NCBI GenBank assembly: GCA_045617505.1
Contig: JAZLIS010000080.1
Span: 1 to 15,158, forward strand
From: Cacconaster sp045617505
GTDB lineage: Bacteria > Bacteroidota > Bacteroidia > Bacteroidales > UBA932
Direction: 5' to 3'
Length of the DNA: 15,158 nt
The position numbers and the translations under genes are program-made. The notes below the pieces were generated by a model. The model was not told the origin of the DNA, searched no databases, and saw nothing but the letters and a program-made list of their open reading frames with translations. This document shows positions 1 to 6,284 of this stretch, piece after piece. How positions within the stretch are numbered: position 1 is the first letter of the stretch; the number at the start of each line of letters is the position of its first letter.

Positions 1-1
1 C

Positions 2-448
2 GTAGAGGCTCCTGCTTCTGCAACGCTGGCTCTGTCCGCTACGGCGTTCACTCTTACCCTGGCTTCCGTTCCTTCGGTGACCACCAACATCAAGCTCATC
101 ATCTGCGCTTCCGCTCCTCAGAGCAACGGTATCAGCCGTGCCTACAGCAAGGCCGCAGAAATCGGTGGCCCTGAGACTCCTTCAACAACGGCAGTCGACA
201 TCAAGGATGACTACGAGGCCAAGTACGGTGCAGTGTCAGCCGGCAATCCGAAAGTATTTTTCAAGTATTTTTTCGTAAACACCTCAACCGGTGAAAAATC
301 GGGCGAAATGCTTGCAGTAGCTCACTTTGAGGCTGAAGACGGGCAGCCCGCACCTGAGAACAACAACCCGGGCGGACAGTCCGAGGGTGGCAACGATGGC
401 GGCGGCGAATCCGGAGGCGATAACTCTGGAGGCGGCATCGGCTTCTAA
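2..448 (+). CDS. C-terminal part of an unrecognised protein with a Gly-rich tail (5' end outside window)
   Basis: The reading frame is open from the first bases of the window to the TAA at 446-448, so the gene starts upstream. The visible part is about 148 residues. The first roughly 110 look like a beta-rich domain with alternating hydrophobic and Thr/Ser/Val positions (for example FTLTLASVPSV, then ICASAPQSNGISRA, then KVFFKYFFVNTSTGEKSGE). This is reminiscent of the Fn3-like repeats in Bacteroidales surface or phage-associated proteins, but I cannot name a family. The last 30 or so residues are low complexity, rich in Gly, Asn, Glu and Ser (GGQSEGGNDGGGESGGDNSG), and end in GGGIGF. An in-frame GTG at 77 could be an internal start, but the same frame codes plausibly upstream of it. 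A hairpin terminator follows 35 bases after the stop. Function unknown. Confidence 0.6.
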   Translation, partial: VEAPASATLALSATAFTLTLASVPSVTTNIKLIICASAPQSNGISRAYSKAAEIGGPETPSTTAVDIKDDYEAKYGAVSAGNPKVFFKYFFVNTSTGEKSGEMLAVAHFEAEDGQPAPENNNPGGQSEGGNDGGGESGGDNSGGGIGF

Positions 449-483
449 AATCCCCCGGCAATAGTCCGGCGTAATCTGAAAGA

Positions 484-516
484 CCCTCCGCAGATGAAAG
501 ATTCTGCGGAGGGCTT
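484..516 (+). terminator. Hairpin terminator of the upstream gene
   Basis: A perfect 10-bp stem, CCCTCCGCAG (484-493) and CTGCGGAGGG (504-513), with one more A-T pair at 494/503 and an 8-base loop. CTTCTATATTATAT follows, so the T-rich tail is weak but AT-rich. It lies 35 bases after the stop codon at 448 and ahead of the obgE leader, as expected for an intrinsic terminator. Confidence 0.75.
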
Positions 517-550
517 CTATATTATATAGGACGCATCAGAAAAGATTCGC

Positions 551-558
551 TATATTTG
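551..558 (+). promoter_or_regulatory. Candidate -7 box (TATATTTG) for obgE-lplA
   Basis: TATATTTG matches the Bacteroidota -7 element TAnnTTTG exactly and is the only exact match I found between the terminator and obgE. No clear TTTG -33 element lies 19-21 bases upstream, so the assignment is tentative. Confidence 0.4.
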
Positions 559-695
559 CAAGTCGTTAGGCCATAATTTGGTTTACGAAACAGCAGATCT
601 TTGAAACCTACGGAGAAATTTCAATAGAAAAACACTTTTTTCTATGCAATCCACTTTCAATTTGTAAGCAGGTTTGTCAATGGTTACTTATGACG

Positions 696-717
696 ATTTT
701 GTTACTATTTTGTTACT
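696..717. repeat. Exact 11-bp tandem duplication upstream of obgE
   Basis: ATTTTGTTACT occurs twice back to back (696-706, 707-717), 45 bases before the obgE start. It could be a regulatory-protein or recombinase binding site, or simple slippage. Confidence 0.6.
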
Positions 718-761
718 CCGGGCGGTTTTGAAGAACAAACAAAATTGATTTGCAATAGGTT

Positions 762-1757
762 ATGGCCGATAGCAATTTCATTGATTATGTAAAGATTTTT
801 TGCCACAGCGGGAGCGGGGGCAACGGGTCGATGCATCTCCACAGGGCGAAATATGTTGCCAAGGGAGGACCTGACGGCGGGGATGGCGGCCGTGGCGGAC
901 ATATTATTCTGAGGGGCAACGCCCAGATGTGGACGCTCATACACCTCAAATACAAGAAACATATCAAGGCTGAGGACGGCGGTGCCGGAAGCGGCGAGCT
1001 GAGGCACGGAAAGAACGGGGAGGACATAATCCTTCAGGTTCCGCTCGGAACCGTGGCCAAGGATGCGGAGACCGGCCAGGTTCTGTGCGAAGTGATTGAG
1101 GACGGACAGGAGGAGATTCTCTGCCGCGGAGGACGCGGGGGAAAGGGCAACGACTTTTTCAAGAGCGCCACGAATCAGACTCCCCGGTATGCTCAGCCGG
1201 GCGAGGAGGGGACTGAAGGATGGTTCATTCTGGAACTCAAGATATTGGCCGACGTGGGGCTGGTGGGTTTCCCCAATGCCGGAAAATCCACGTTGCTGTC
1301 GGTTGTCAGTGCGGCCAGGCCGAAGATTGCGGACTACGCATTCACCACTCTCGAACCCAATCTGGGCATCGTCAACTACTACGATGACAAATCTTTCGTG
1401 ATTGCCGACATTCCCGGTATCATAGAGGGGGCGCACGAAGGCAAGGGACTGGGCCTGAGGTTCCTGCGGCATATCGAACGCAACTCGATGCTGCTGTTTA
1501 TGATTCCTGCGGACAGCGACGACATAGCGGCGGAGTACAGGATTCTACTGCGCGAACTCAGGCTCTACAACCCCGAACTGCTTGACAAACAGAGGGTGCT
1601 GGCAATTACCAAGTCCGACCTTGTTGATGATGAACTCCGCAAGGAGATTCGCCGGCATCTGCCGAGGAAAATCCCCTGCCTTTTCATCTGCTCTCTCACG
1701 GGAGAGGGGATTCCCCAGCTTAAGGACACCCTCTGGAATACTCTTAATTCCGAGTAA
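762..1757 (+). CDS. obgE: Obg-family GTPase (50S ribosome assembly / stress GTPase)
   Basis: A 331-residue Obg/CgtA GTPase. Residues 1-157 form the Gly-rich Obg fold, with type-II helix glycine runs such as GGPDGGDGGRGG (35-46) and GGRGGKGND (123-131). The G domain follows: G1 GFPNAGKS (169-176), switch I YAFTTLEPN (192-200), G3 DIPG (216-219), G4 TKSD (283-286, in place of NKxD) and G5 SLT (311-313). There is no C-terminal OCT domain, so the protein is a minimal Obg plus G form. The family binds the 50S subunit during late assembly and links growth to (p)ppGpp. The start is the ATG at 762; there is no real Shine-Dalgarno, as usual in this phylum. The stop overlaps the next start in TAATG, so it is translationally coupled to the ligase gene. 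Confidence 0.95.
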   Translation: MADSNFIDYVKIFCHSGSGGNGSMHLHRAKYVAKGGPDGGDGGRGGHIILRGNAQMWTLIHLKYKKHIKAEDGGAGSGELRHGKNGEDIILQVPLGTVAKDAETGQVLCEVIEDGQEEILCRGGRGGKGNDFFKSATNQTPRYAQPGEEGTEGWFILELKILADVGLVGFPNAGKSTLLSVVSAARPKIADYAFTTLEPNLGIVNYYDDKSFVIADIPGIIEGAHEGKGLGLRFLRHIERNSMLLFMIPADSDDIAAEYRILLRELRLYNPELLDKQRVLAITKSDLVDDELRKEIRRHLPRKIPCLFICSLTGEGIPQLKDTLWNTLNSE

Positions 1758-2704
1758 TGCTGCTGATTGTCGATAACTGCACGGACCCTTACCGCAACCT
1801 TGCGGCTGAGGAGTATCTTACACTGCATCTTGATGAACCCGCCATCCGTATCTGGCGCAATTCCGACAGCGTGATAGTGGGCAGGAATCAGAACGCGCGG
1901 GCTGAAATCGACGGCGATTTCGTAAAAAAACACGGAATAGCGGTTGTGAGGAGGCTCACCGGCGGGGGCGCCGTGTTCCACGACCTGGGGAACGTCAACT
2001 ACTCCCTTTACGGATGTCCGAAAGGGGAGGGGGTGAAACGGGTGACAGAGGTTCTGAAAAAACTGGGACTCGAAGCCTCGACCTCAGGACGCAACGATAT
2101 CCTTCTGAATGGCGGCAAGATATCCGGCACGGCGGAATGCATCTCCGGAGGACATTATCTGCAGCACGGAACGCTTCTTTTCAGTGCATCGATAGACAGG
2201 CTTGCAGGGGCTCTCAATCCACGTCCCGAAAAATTCGACGGCAAGGCCGTGAAATCCGTAAGAAGCAGGGTGTCCAACATATCCGATACGCTGAAGGAAG
2301 ATATGACCGCTGAGGAATTTATGGCATTTGTCGCGGAGAACATCTGTCCCGGGGCCGTGCCGTATGATTACAGCGAAACCGACAAGGCGGCGACAGACAC
2401 TCTTCTGAAAGAGAGATATTCCACTGACGGGTGGAATTTCGGAGCGGGCCCGCGCTATTCCTATACCGCTTGCAGAAAGTTCCCTTCAGGATTTCTGGAA
2501 CTGAATATGGAGGTTTCCGGAGGGAAGATATCCGGTCTGGAGATATTTGGGGACTATTTCTTCACCCGCCCGACGGAGGAATTCTGCTCGAAACTGCTGG
2601 GCTGCCCCGCAGACAGGGACAAAATATACGACCGGCTCAAAAATGAACCGGTCGGTGAATATTTCAGCGGCATCACCGCCGAAGACATCAGTTCCTATTT
2701 CTGA
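1757..2704 (+). CDS. lplA: Lipoate-protein ligase A-like enzyme
   Basis: A 315-residue biotin/lipoate ligase-fold enzyme. The signature RRLTGGGAVFHDLGN (65-79) is the lipoate-binding segment. The expected catalytic lysine is K121 in GGKISGTAE, and HGTLLF (137-142) is also typical. The C-terminal accessory domain is visible as GPRYSYTACRKFPSG (231-245) and GGKISGLEIFGDYF (255-268). The family activates lipoate with ATP and attaches it to E2 and GcvH lipoyl domains, allowing scavenging of free lipoate. The ATG at 1757 shares a base with the obgE stop (TAATG), so the two are co-translated. The 3' end overlaps the convergent hpf gene by 10 bases, with no terminator between them. Whether it prefers free lipoate or transfers octanoyl groups cannot be read from sequence. 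Confidence 0.9.
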   Translation: MLLIVDNCTDPYRNLAAEEYLTLHLDEPAIRIWRNSDSVIVGRNQNARAEIDGDFVKKHGIAVVRRLTGGGAVFHDLGNVNYSLYGCPKGEGVKRVTEVLKKLGLEASTSGRNDILLNGGKISGTAECISGGHYLQHGTLLFSASIDRLAGALNPRPEKFDGKAVKSVRSRVSNISDTLKEDMTAEEFMAFVAENICPGAVPYDYSETDKAATDTLLKERYSTDGWNFGAGPRYSYTACRKFPSGFLELNMEVSGGKISGLEIFGDYFFTRPTEEFCSKLLGCPADRDKIYDRLKNEPVGEYFSGITAEDISSYF

Positions 2705-2988
2705 TTGCGTTTTTCCTTTGCGGATGTCAGAAGTTCCTTGAGAACGTCGACGCAGTCCACTACGGCCGCTTCGAAAGTGTCGGCGTGCCTCTCGACTACG
2801 ATGTCATCGCCGGGAACGACCACCTTGACCTGAACGTTCTTGTTCTGCGGGTCCGCGAGTAGGGACAGATTGACTTCCGCACGAATGATGCCGTCGAAGA
2901 ATTTGCTGATCTTGCCCACTTTCTTGTCGATGTAGTCAAGAAGTTTCTGGTCAGCGTCGAATTTGATTGACTGAACTTTAATATCCAT
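2695..2988 (-). CDS. hpf: Short ribosome hibernation promoting factor (HPF/RaiA family)
   Basis: A 97-residue S30EA/YfiA family protein with the expected order MDIKVQSIKFDADQKL, then FFDGIIRAEVNLSL, then VQVKVVVPGDDIVVERHADTFEAAVVDCVDVL. Length fits the short HPF class, which binds the 30S decoding region in stationary phase. I place the start at the ATG at 2988, not at the in-frame ATG 12 bases upstream, because a near-perfect Shine-Dalgarno GGAGGTGAT sits directly in front of it and the family N-terminus begins MxIxxQ. The SD and start codon lie within the last codons of xerC (stop at 2978-2980), an 11-base gene overlap. So hpf is probably translated from the xerC mRNA. The end runs 10 bases into the convergent lplA gene. 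Confidence 0.92.
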   Translation of the reverse strand: MDIKVQSIKFDADQKLLDYIDKKVGKISKFFDGIIRAEVNLSLLADPQNKNVQVKVVVPGDDIVVERHADTFEAAVVDCVDVLKELLTSAKEKRNQK

Positions 2989-3904
2989 AATCACCTCCAT
3001 TTTTTGCCCTTGGATGGGCGGTTAAATATGTCTTTTTGAGCTGCTCGAAGGAATTGTGGGTATAGACCTGCGTGGCAGCGAGGGAACTGTGTCCAAGCAA
3101 CTCCTTGATGCTGTTCAGGTCGGCCCCCCTGTTCAGCAGGTGGGTGGCGAGGGAATGCCTCAGCACGTGAGGAGATTTCCTGCCCGTAAATCCTGAGTAT
3201 CCTGAAAGTTCCATCCTGACCGCATTGTTCACAAACTCCAGATAGAGCGGATGACCTTTGTCGGTGAGGAAGAAGTAGCCTTCAGGATTGGATGGAAACT
3301 GTCCCCTATTCCTATTCAAATATAGTAATAGTTCGTCACAAATCAAAGTGGGAAGTGGAATTTGTCTCTGTTTGTCGCCTTTTCCCGTAACTTTCAGGAT
3401 ATGCCTCGCAGCATCGAAGTCTGCAATTTTCAATCCGCATAGTTCGGCCCGCCTCATCCCGCTGGAATAGAGCAGCAGCATTATCGTCCTCCGCCTCAAT
3501 GCCGGAAAATCGTCCGGATACTCTGCTATAAGTCTTCCGCTTATCTCGAAATAATCCGCCAGAGCGTGCTCGGTATAGAAGACTGGCAGGGGTTTGTCTG
3601 TCTTGGGACGGGGAATCCGGCTTACCGGATTGGCTGTCAGCACCCCCTCCCTGATCAGGAAATTGCAGAATGTGCTCAATGCCGAGAGATGCAGGTTGAC
3701 GCTTCGGGCATCGAGCCCTCTGTCAAGTTCCTCCGCCACGAATGACCTGATGTTGCGACTGGTGAGAAGGGAAATGTTGCCCTCCTCCCGGTTTCCTCCG
3801 GAAATGTCCGTAAATCTGTCGATTGCGTCACGGTAGAGCGCTACGGTTCGGGGGGAGTACCGCCTCTGGTCCTTCAGGTAGGAGTAAAATTTTACTTCGA
3901 GCAT
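2978..3904 (-). CDS. xerC: XerC/XerD-type tyrosine recombinase
   Basis: A 308-residue chromosomal tyrosine recombinase with an N-terminal SAM-like DNA-binding domain (about residues 1-100) and a C-terminal catalytic domain. Counting from the ATG at 3904, the catalytic set is complete: R151 (GMRRAEL), K175 (VTGKGDKQR), H246 and R249 (SPHVLRHS), H272 (LLGHSS) and nucleophile Y281 (TQVYTH). Length and the absence of extra domains fit the housekeeping dif recombinases that resolve chromosome dimers. I use the ATG at 3904; a TTG two codons upstream lies inside the TAAATTTG -7 box, so it is unlikely to be the start. The transcript would begin at or just before the ATG, suggesting a leaderless mRNA. 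It precedes and overlaps hpf and is divergent from rpsU. XerC versus XerD cannot be decided here. Confidence 0.9.
   Translation of the reverse strand: MLEVKFYSYLKDQRRYSPRTVALYRDAIDRFTDISGGNREEGNISLLTSRNIRSFVAEELDRGLDARSVNLHLSALSTFCNFLIREGVLTANPVSRIPRPKTDKPLPVFYTEHALADYFEISGRLIAEYPDDFPALRRRTIMLLLYSSGMRRAELCGLKIADFDAARHILKVTGKGDKQRQIPLPTLICDELLLYLNRNRGQFPSNPEGYFFLTDKGHPLYLEFVNNAVRMELSGYSGFTGRKSPHVLRHSLATHLLNRGADLNSIKELLGHSSLAATQVYTHNSFEQLKKTYLTAHPRAKNGGDYGY
2989..2998 (-). promoter_or_regulatory. Strong Shine-Dalgarno of hpf, embedded in xerC codons
   Basis: On the minus strand the sequence reads GGAGGTGATTATGG, with the ATG of hpf at the end. GGAGGTGAT can pair for nine bases with the Bacteroidota 16S 3' end (ATCACCTCC). 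The same bases encode Gly-Gly-Asp at the end of XerC. Strong SDs are rare in this phylum. Confidence 0.8.
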
Positions 3905-3907
3905 ACA

Positions 3908-3915
3908 CAAATTTA
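3908..3915 (-). promoter_or_regulatory. -7 box (TAAATTTG) of xerC-hpf
   Basis: On the minus strand TAAATTTG matches TAnnTTTG exactly. Since this element normally ends about 6 bases before the start of transcription, the RNA would begin close to the A of the ATG at 3904. No clear -33 TTTG is present. Confidence 0.6.
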
Positions 3916-3927
3916 AGAATTTTTACA

Positions 3928-3935
3928 TACATTTG
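3928..3935 (+). promoter_or_regulatory. -7 box (TACATTTG) of rpsU
   Basis: TACATTTG is an exact TAnnTTTG match, 32 bases before the rpsU start, predicting a leader of about 26 bases that includes the strong SD. It is only 12 bases from the oppositely oriented xerC box, so two polymerases could not occupy both promoters at once. Confidence 0.65.
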
Positions 3936-3946
3936 CAGTCCCAATG

Positions 3947-3957
3947 AAAAGGAGGTG
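3947..3957 (+). promoter_or_regulatory. Near-perfect Shine-Dalgarno of rpsU
   Basis: AAAAGGAGGTG with a 9-base spacer to the ATG at 3967. AAAGGAGGTG matches ten consecutive bases of the anti-SD complement. From published work on Flavobacterium johnsoniae, as I recall it, Bacteroidota rpsU keeps an SD although most genes lack one, consistent with autoregulation by bS21. It also decides the start: the long upstream reading frame to 3823 is not coding. Confidence 0.85.
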
Positions 3958-3966
3958 TTTGCAACT

Positions 3967-4158
3967 ATGATTATTGTACCGGTAAAAGAAGGCGAAAACA
4001 TTGAGAGAGCTCTCAAGAAATTCAAGAGGAAATTCGAGAAGACAGGCATTATCCGTGAGCTTCGCGACCGCAAGACTTTCGAGAAACCTTCAGTGAAGAA
4101 GCGTGCAGCAATGCAGAAGGCTATCTATGTACAGAAGTTGCAACTCCGCGACGAATAA
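3967..4158 (+). CDS. rpsU: Small ribosomal subunit protein bS21
   Basis: A 63-residue basic protein beginning MIIVPVKEGENIERALKKFK, with FEKTGII and RELRDRKTFEKPSVKKR following. This is the bS21 pattern, and the length is normal for Bacteroidota. bS21 sits on the 30S platform near the anti-Shine-Dalgarno end of 16S rRNA; in Bacteroidota it helps occlude that sequence. The gene has its own -7 box and an exceptionally strong SD, suggesting feedback control by ribosomes lacking bS21. An 86-base gap to the MATE gene carries no clear terminator, so some read-through into 4245-7942 is possible. Confidence 0.96.
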   Translation: MIIVPVKEGENIERALKKFKRKFEKTGIIRELRDRKTFEKPSVKKRAAMQKAIYVQKLQLRDE

Positions 4159-4186
4159 CGGGATACCTTTAACCTATTTATAATGT

Positions 4187-4222
4187 AGATTCGCTTCGGG
4201 GCCGCTGCCTTGGAGCGATTCT
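4187..4222 (+). other. Imperfect hairpin between rpsU and the MATE gene
   Basis: AGATTCGCT (4187-4195) and AGCGATTCT (4214-4222) pair at 8 of 9 positions, with a GC-rich 18-base loop that can form a small internal GGC/GCC stem. No T-run follows, so it is not a standard terminator. It could act as an attenuator or mRNA-processing site, or be incidental. Confidence 0.35.
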
Positions 4223-4244
4223 GCTTTCAGGAAATTGAGACAAT

Positions 4245-5639
4245 ATGAATGACGGAGCACCATTGGAACTGGGAATCGAAAAGGTCGGCACACTGCTGAA
4301 GCGATATGCTATGCCGGCCATAATCGCGCAGACCGCAACCTCGCTGTACAATATGGTGGACAGTATATTCATAGGGCAGGGCTGCGGTGCATTGGCCATA
4401 AGCGGGTTGGCCGTCACTTTTCCTTTGATGAATCTCTCCATTGCCTTCGGAACACTTGTCGGTATCGGAGGTTCCACTCTCATATCCGTGCTGCTGGGGC
4501 AGAAGAACTATCAGGCGGCGCAGAAGGTACTGGGCAACCTGTTCCTGCTGAATATTCTGATAGGTGTACTGTTCTCTGTGGTGTCACTCTCTTTTCTCAA
4601 TCCGATACTCCGCTTCTTCGGCGCAAGCGACGCAACCTTGCCCTATGCAAGAGAGTATCTGATACCCATCCTGTTGGGTAACATCGTCACACATCTCTAT
4701 TTCGGGTTCAACGGAATTGTCAGGGTATCCGGACACCCCAGGCGCGCTATGTACGCCACACTTCTCACCGTAAGCCTGAACACGCTTCTGGACCCCTTGT
4801 TCATATTCGTATTCAAGATGGGTATTCAAGGGGCGGCGATAGCGACCGTACTGGCGCAGTGTGTGTCATTGGTATGGCTGACCCGTATCCTTATGGACAA
4901 GAGGGAATTCCTCCATTTGACGAAAGAGAATTTAGGAATAGACTGGCAGATAGCCAGGAGGTCGTCATCCATCGGAATGTCACCTTTTCTTATGAATCTG
5001 GCGGCCTGCTTCGTGGTGATTTTTATCAACAATCAGTTGAAACACTATGGCGGAGACCTGCACATCGGGGCATACGGAATCGTCAATCGTCTGGTATTCC
5101 TCTTCTTTATGGTGATAATGGGATTGAATCAGGGGATGCAGCCGATCGCCGGTTACAATTACGGAGCGAAGTTGCATGGCCGAGTTATGGAAGTGTTGAA
5201 GCTTGCGATGTTTTGGGCAAGCGTCCTTACCTGCAGTTGCTTTGTGATTGGTATGTTTTTCCCCCGTGCAGCCGTGTCCCTTTTCACTCACGATCCTGAG
5301 ATGATCGACATAGCGGCAAGGGGATTCAGAATAACGGTTCTCGTATTTCCAATTGTGGGACGGCAGATTGTCATTACCAACTTTTTCCAGTGTCTGGGAC
5401 TTGTCCGCAGGGCAATACTCCTCTCTTTGAGCCGGCAATTGATATTTCTTATCCCCGCGCTCTGTATCCTTCCTGTTTTTTTCGGAACGGATGGTGTCTG
5501 GTTCAGTATGCCGGCCTCTGATTTTATGGCAGCCCTGCTGGCTGAAATACTTCTGTACAGGCTTGTCCGTCAATTCAAGGCTTCAGGCATTGAGGCCCCG
5601 GAAATGCAGGTTAGCAATACGGATTCAAAAACTCGATAG
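4245..5639 (+). CDS. MATE-family multidrug/Na+-type exporter
   Basis: A 464-residue integral membrane protein with about 12 hydrophobic segments in two halves, the layout of MATE exporters. The N-terminus is typical of the MepA/DinF-like branch: LGIEKVGTLLKRYAMPAIIA, then TSLYNMVDSIFIGQGCGA and the region around GGSTLISVLLGQKN. A conserved MNLAACFVVIFINNQL segment and GLNQGMQPIAGYNYGAKL open the second half. The family uses Na+ or H+ gradients to expel cationic drugs or metabolites; the substrate cannot be inferred. The start at 4245 has no SD. The gene ends 3 bases before the kinase-like gene, so the two are clearly in one operon, with the ABC-F gene overlapping next. Confidence 0.92.
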   Translation: MNDGAPLELGIEKVGTLLKRYAMPAIIAQTATSLYNMVDSIFIGQGCGALAISGLAVTFPLMNLSIAFGTLVGIGGSTLISVLLGQKNYQAAQKVLGNLFLLNILIGVLFSVVSLSFLNPILRFFGASDATLPYAREYLIPILLGNIVTHLYFGFNGIVRVSGHPRRAMYATLLTVSLNTLLDPLFIFVFKMGIQGAAIATVLAQCVSLVWLTRILMDKREFLHLTKENLGIDWQIARRSSSIGMSPFLMNLAACFVVIFINNQLKHYGGDLHIGAYGIVNRLVFLFFMVIMGLNQGMQPIAGYNYGAKLHGRVMEVLKLAMFWASVLTCSCFVIGMFFPRAAVSLFTHDPEMIDIAARGFRITVLVFPIVGRQIVITNFFQCLGLVRRAILLSLSRQLIFLIPALCILPVFFGTDGVWFSMPASDFMAALLAEILLYRLVRQFKASGIEAPEMQVSNTDSKTR

Positions 5640-5642
5640 ATT

Positions 5643-6284
5643 ATGGAAAATTTCATCATCTCCATAGGCCGTCAGGTGGGTGCCGGCGGATATGACACGG
5701 CAAGGGCTTTGTCCCGTGAGCTGGGTGTCAAGGTATATGACAGGGAACTGCTTGAGGAGACGGCTAAACGTTCAGGTTTGAGTCCTGATTGTTTTGAAAA
5801 GAGGGATGAGCACCAGCCTGGAAGGGTGTTTCACTCTTTGTCCGGTCTGCTTGGTCTGTCACACTCGGGCGAGGTTGTCGGCCACGACATTATGTCCGAT
5901 GTTTCATTGTTCAACTTTCAGAGCCAGACCATCCGGCAGATTGCTGCAGAGGAATCCTGTATTATAATAGGAAGATGTTCGGATTATGTACTCAGGGACA
6001 ATCCCGGCCTTGTCAGCGTATTCATAAGTGCCTCGCTGTCGTCCCGCATAAAGAGGATAATGGAGGGACGCGGCCTTTCTGAAAGCGCTGCCCGCAAATT
6101 TATCGAGCAGAATGAAAGGGAACGTGCAGACTACTACAACTATTTCACTTTCAAGAGGTGGGGGGATGCCCTGTCATATGATTTGTGCATCGATTCCTCC
6201 AAACTCGGAGATGATATATCAAAAGTGGTTGCAATAATCAGGAATTATATGGAACTTAGAGGATTATGGCAGACGAAAAGATAA
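5643..6284 (+). CDS. Cytidylate kinase-like family protein
   Basis: A 213-residue P-loop kinase-fold protein of the cytidylate-kinase-like family (PF13189 type). The N-terminus IISIGRQVGAGGYDTARALS is the family's version of the Walker A region (usually GRQxGSGG), and ARALSRELGVKVYDRELL follows as in its relatives. IIIGRCSDYVL (about residues 107-117) and a basic lid-like stretch SSRIKRIMEGRGLSE are also present. NERERADYYNYFT and an ending near YDLCIDSSKLG are typical. Family members are distinct from housekeeping Cmk and their substrate is generally unassigned, so nucleotide phosphorylation is only an expectation. It lies 3 bases after the MATE gene and overlaps the ABC-F gene by 19 bases, so translation is likely coupled. 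Confidence 0.85.
   Translation: MENFIISIGRQVGAGGYDTARALSRELGVKVYDRELLEETAKRSGLSPDCFEKRDEHQPGRVFHSLSGLLGLSHSGEVVGHDIMSDVSLFNFQSQTIRQIAAEESCIIIGRCSDYVLRDNPGLVSVFISASLSSRIKRIMEGRGLSESAARKFIEQNERERADYYNYFTFKRWGDALSYDLCIDSSKLGDDISKVVAIIRNYMELRGLWQTKR

Larger units (their letters stand above)
449..761 (+). other. Intergenic region ahead of obgE: terminator, -7 box, AT hairpin, tandem repeat
   Basis: This 313-base stretch holds no convincing gene. It contains the terminator at 484-516 and a TATATTTG box at 551-558 matching the Bacteroidota -7 consensus TAnnTTTG. It also has an AT-rich inverted repeat (ATAGAAAAA 624-632 with TTTTTCTAT 637-645) and an exact tandem duplication of ATTTTGTTACT (696-706 and 707-717). 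If the 551 box is the obgE promoter, the leader would be about 200 bases, far longer than the other leaders in this window. No tRNA or known riboswitch was recognised. Confidence 0.55.

Noticed and set aside
705..1472. 255-residue minus-strand open frame opposite obgE
   Set aside because: It lies entirely antisense to a clearly conserved GTPase, has no recognisable motifs and no promoter; it is a shadow of codon usage.
3905..3910. TTG start of xerC two codons upstream of the ATG
   Set aside because: The TTG overlaps the -7 box and would not be included in the transcript.
3823..3966. Longer 5' extension of rpsU to 3823
   Set aside because: The extension overlaps xerC antisense and the promoter; the strong SD and the family N-terminus fix the start at 3967.
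4980..5573. 197-residue minus-strand open frame opposite the MATE gene
   Set aside because: Rich in His, Lys and Gln as expected from the reverse complement of membrane-protein codons; a shadow.
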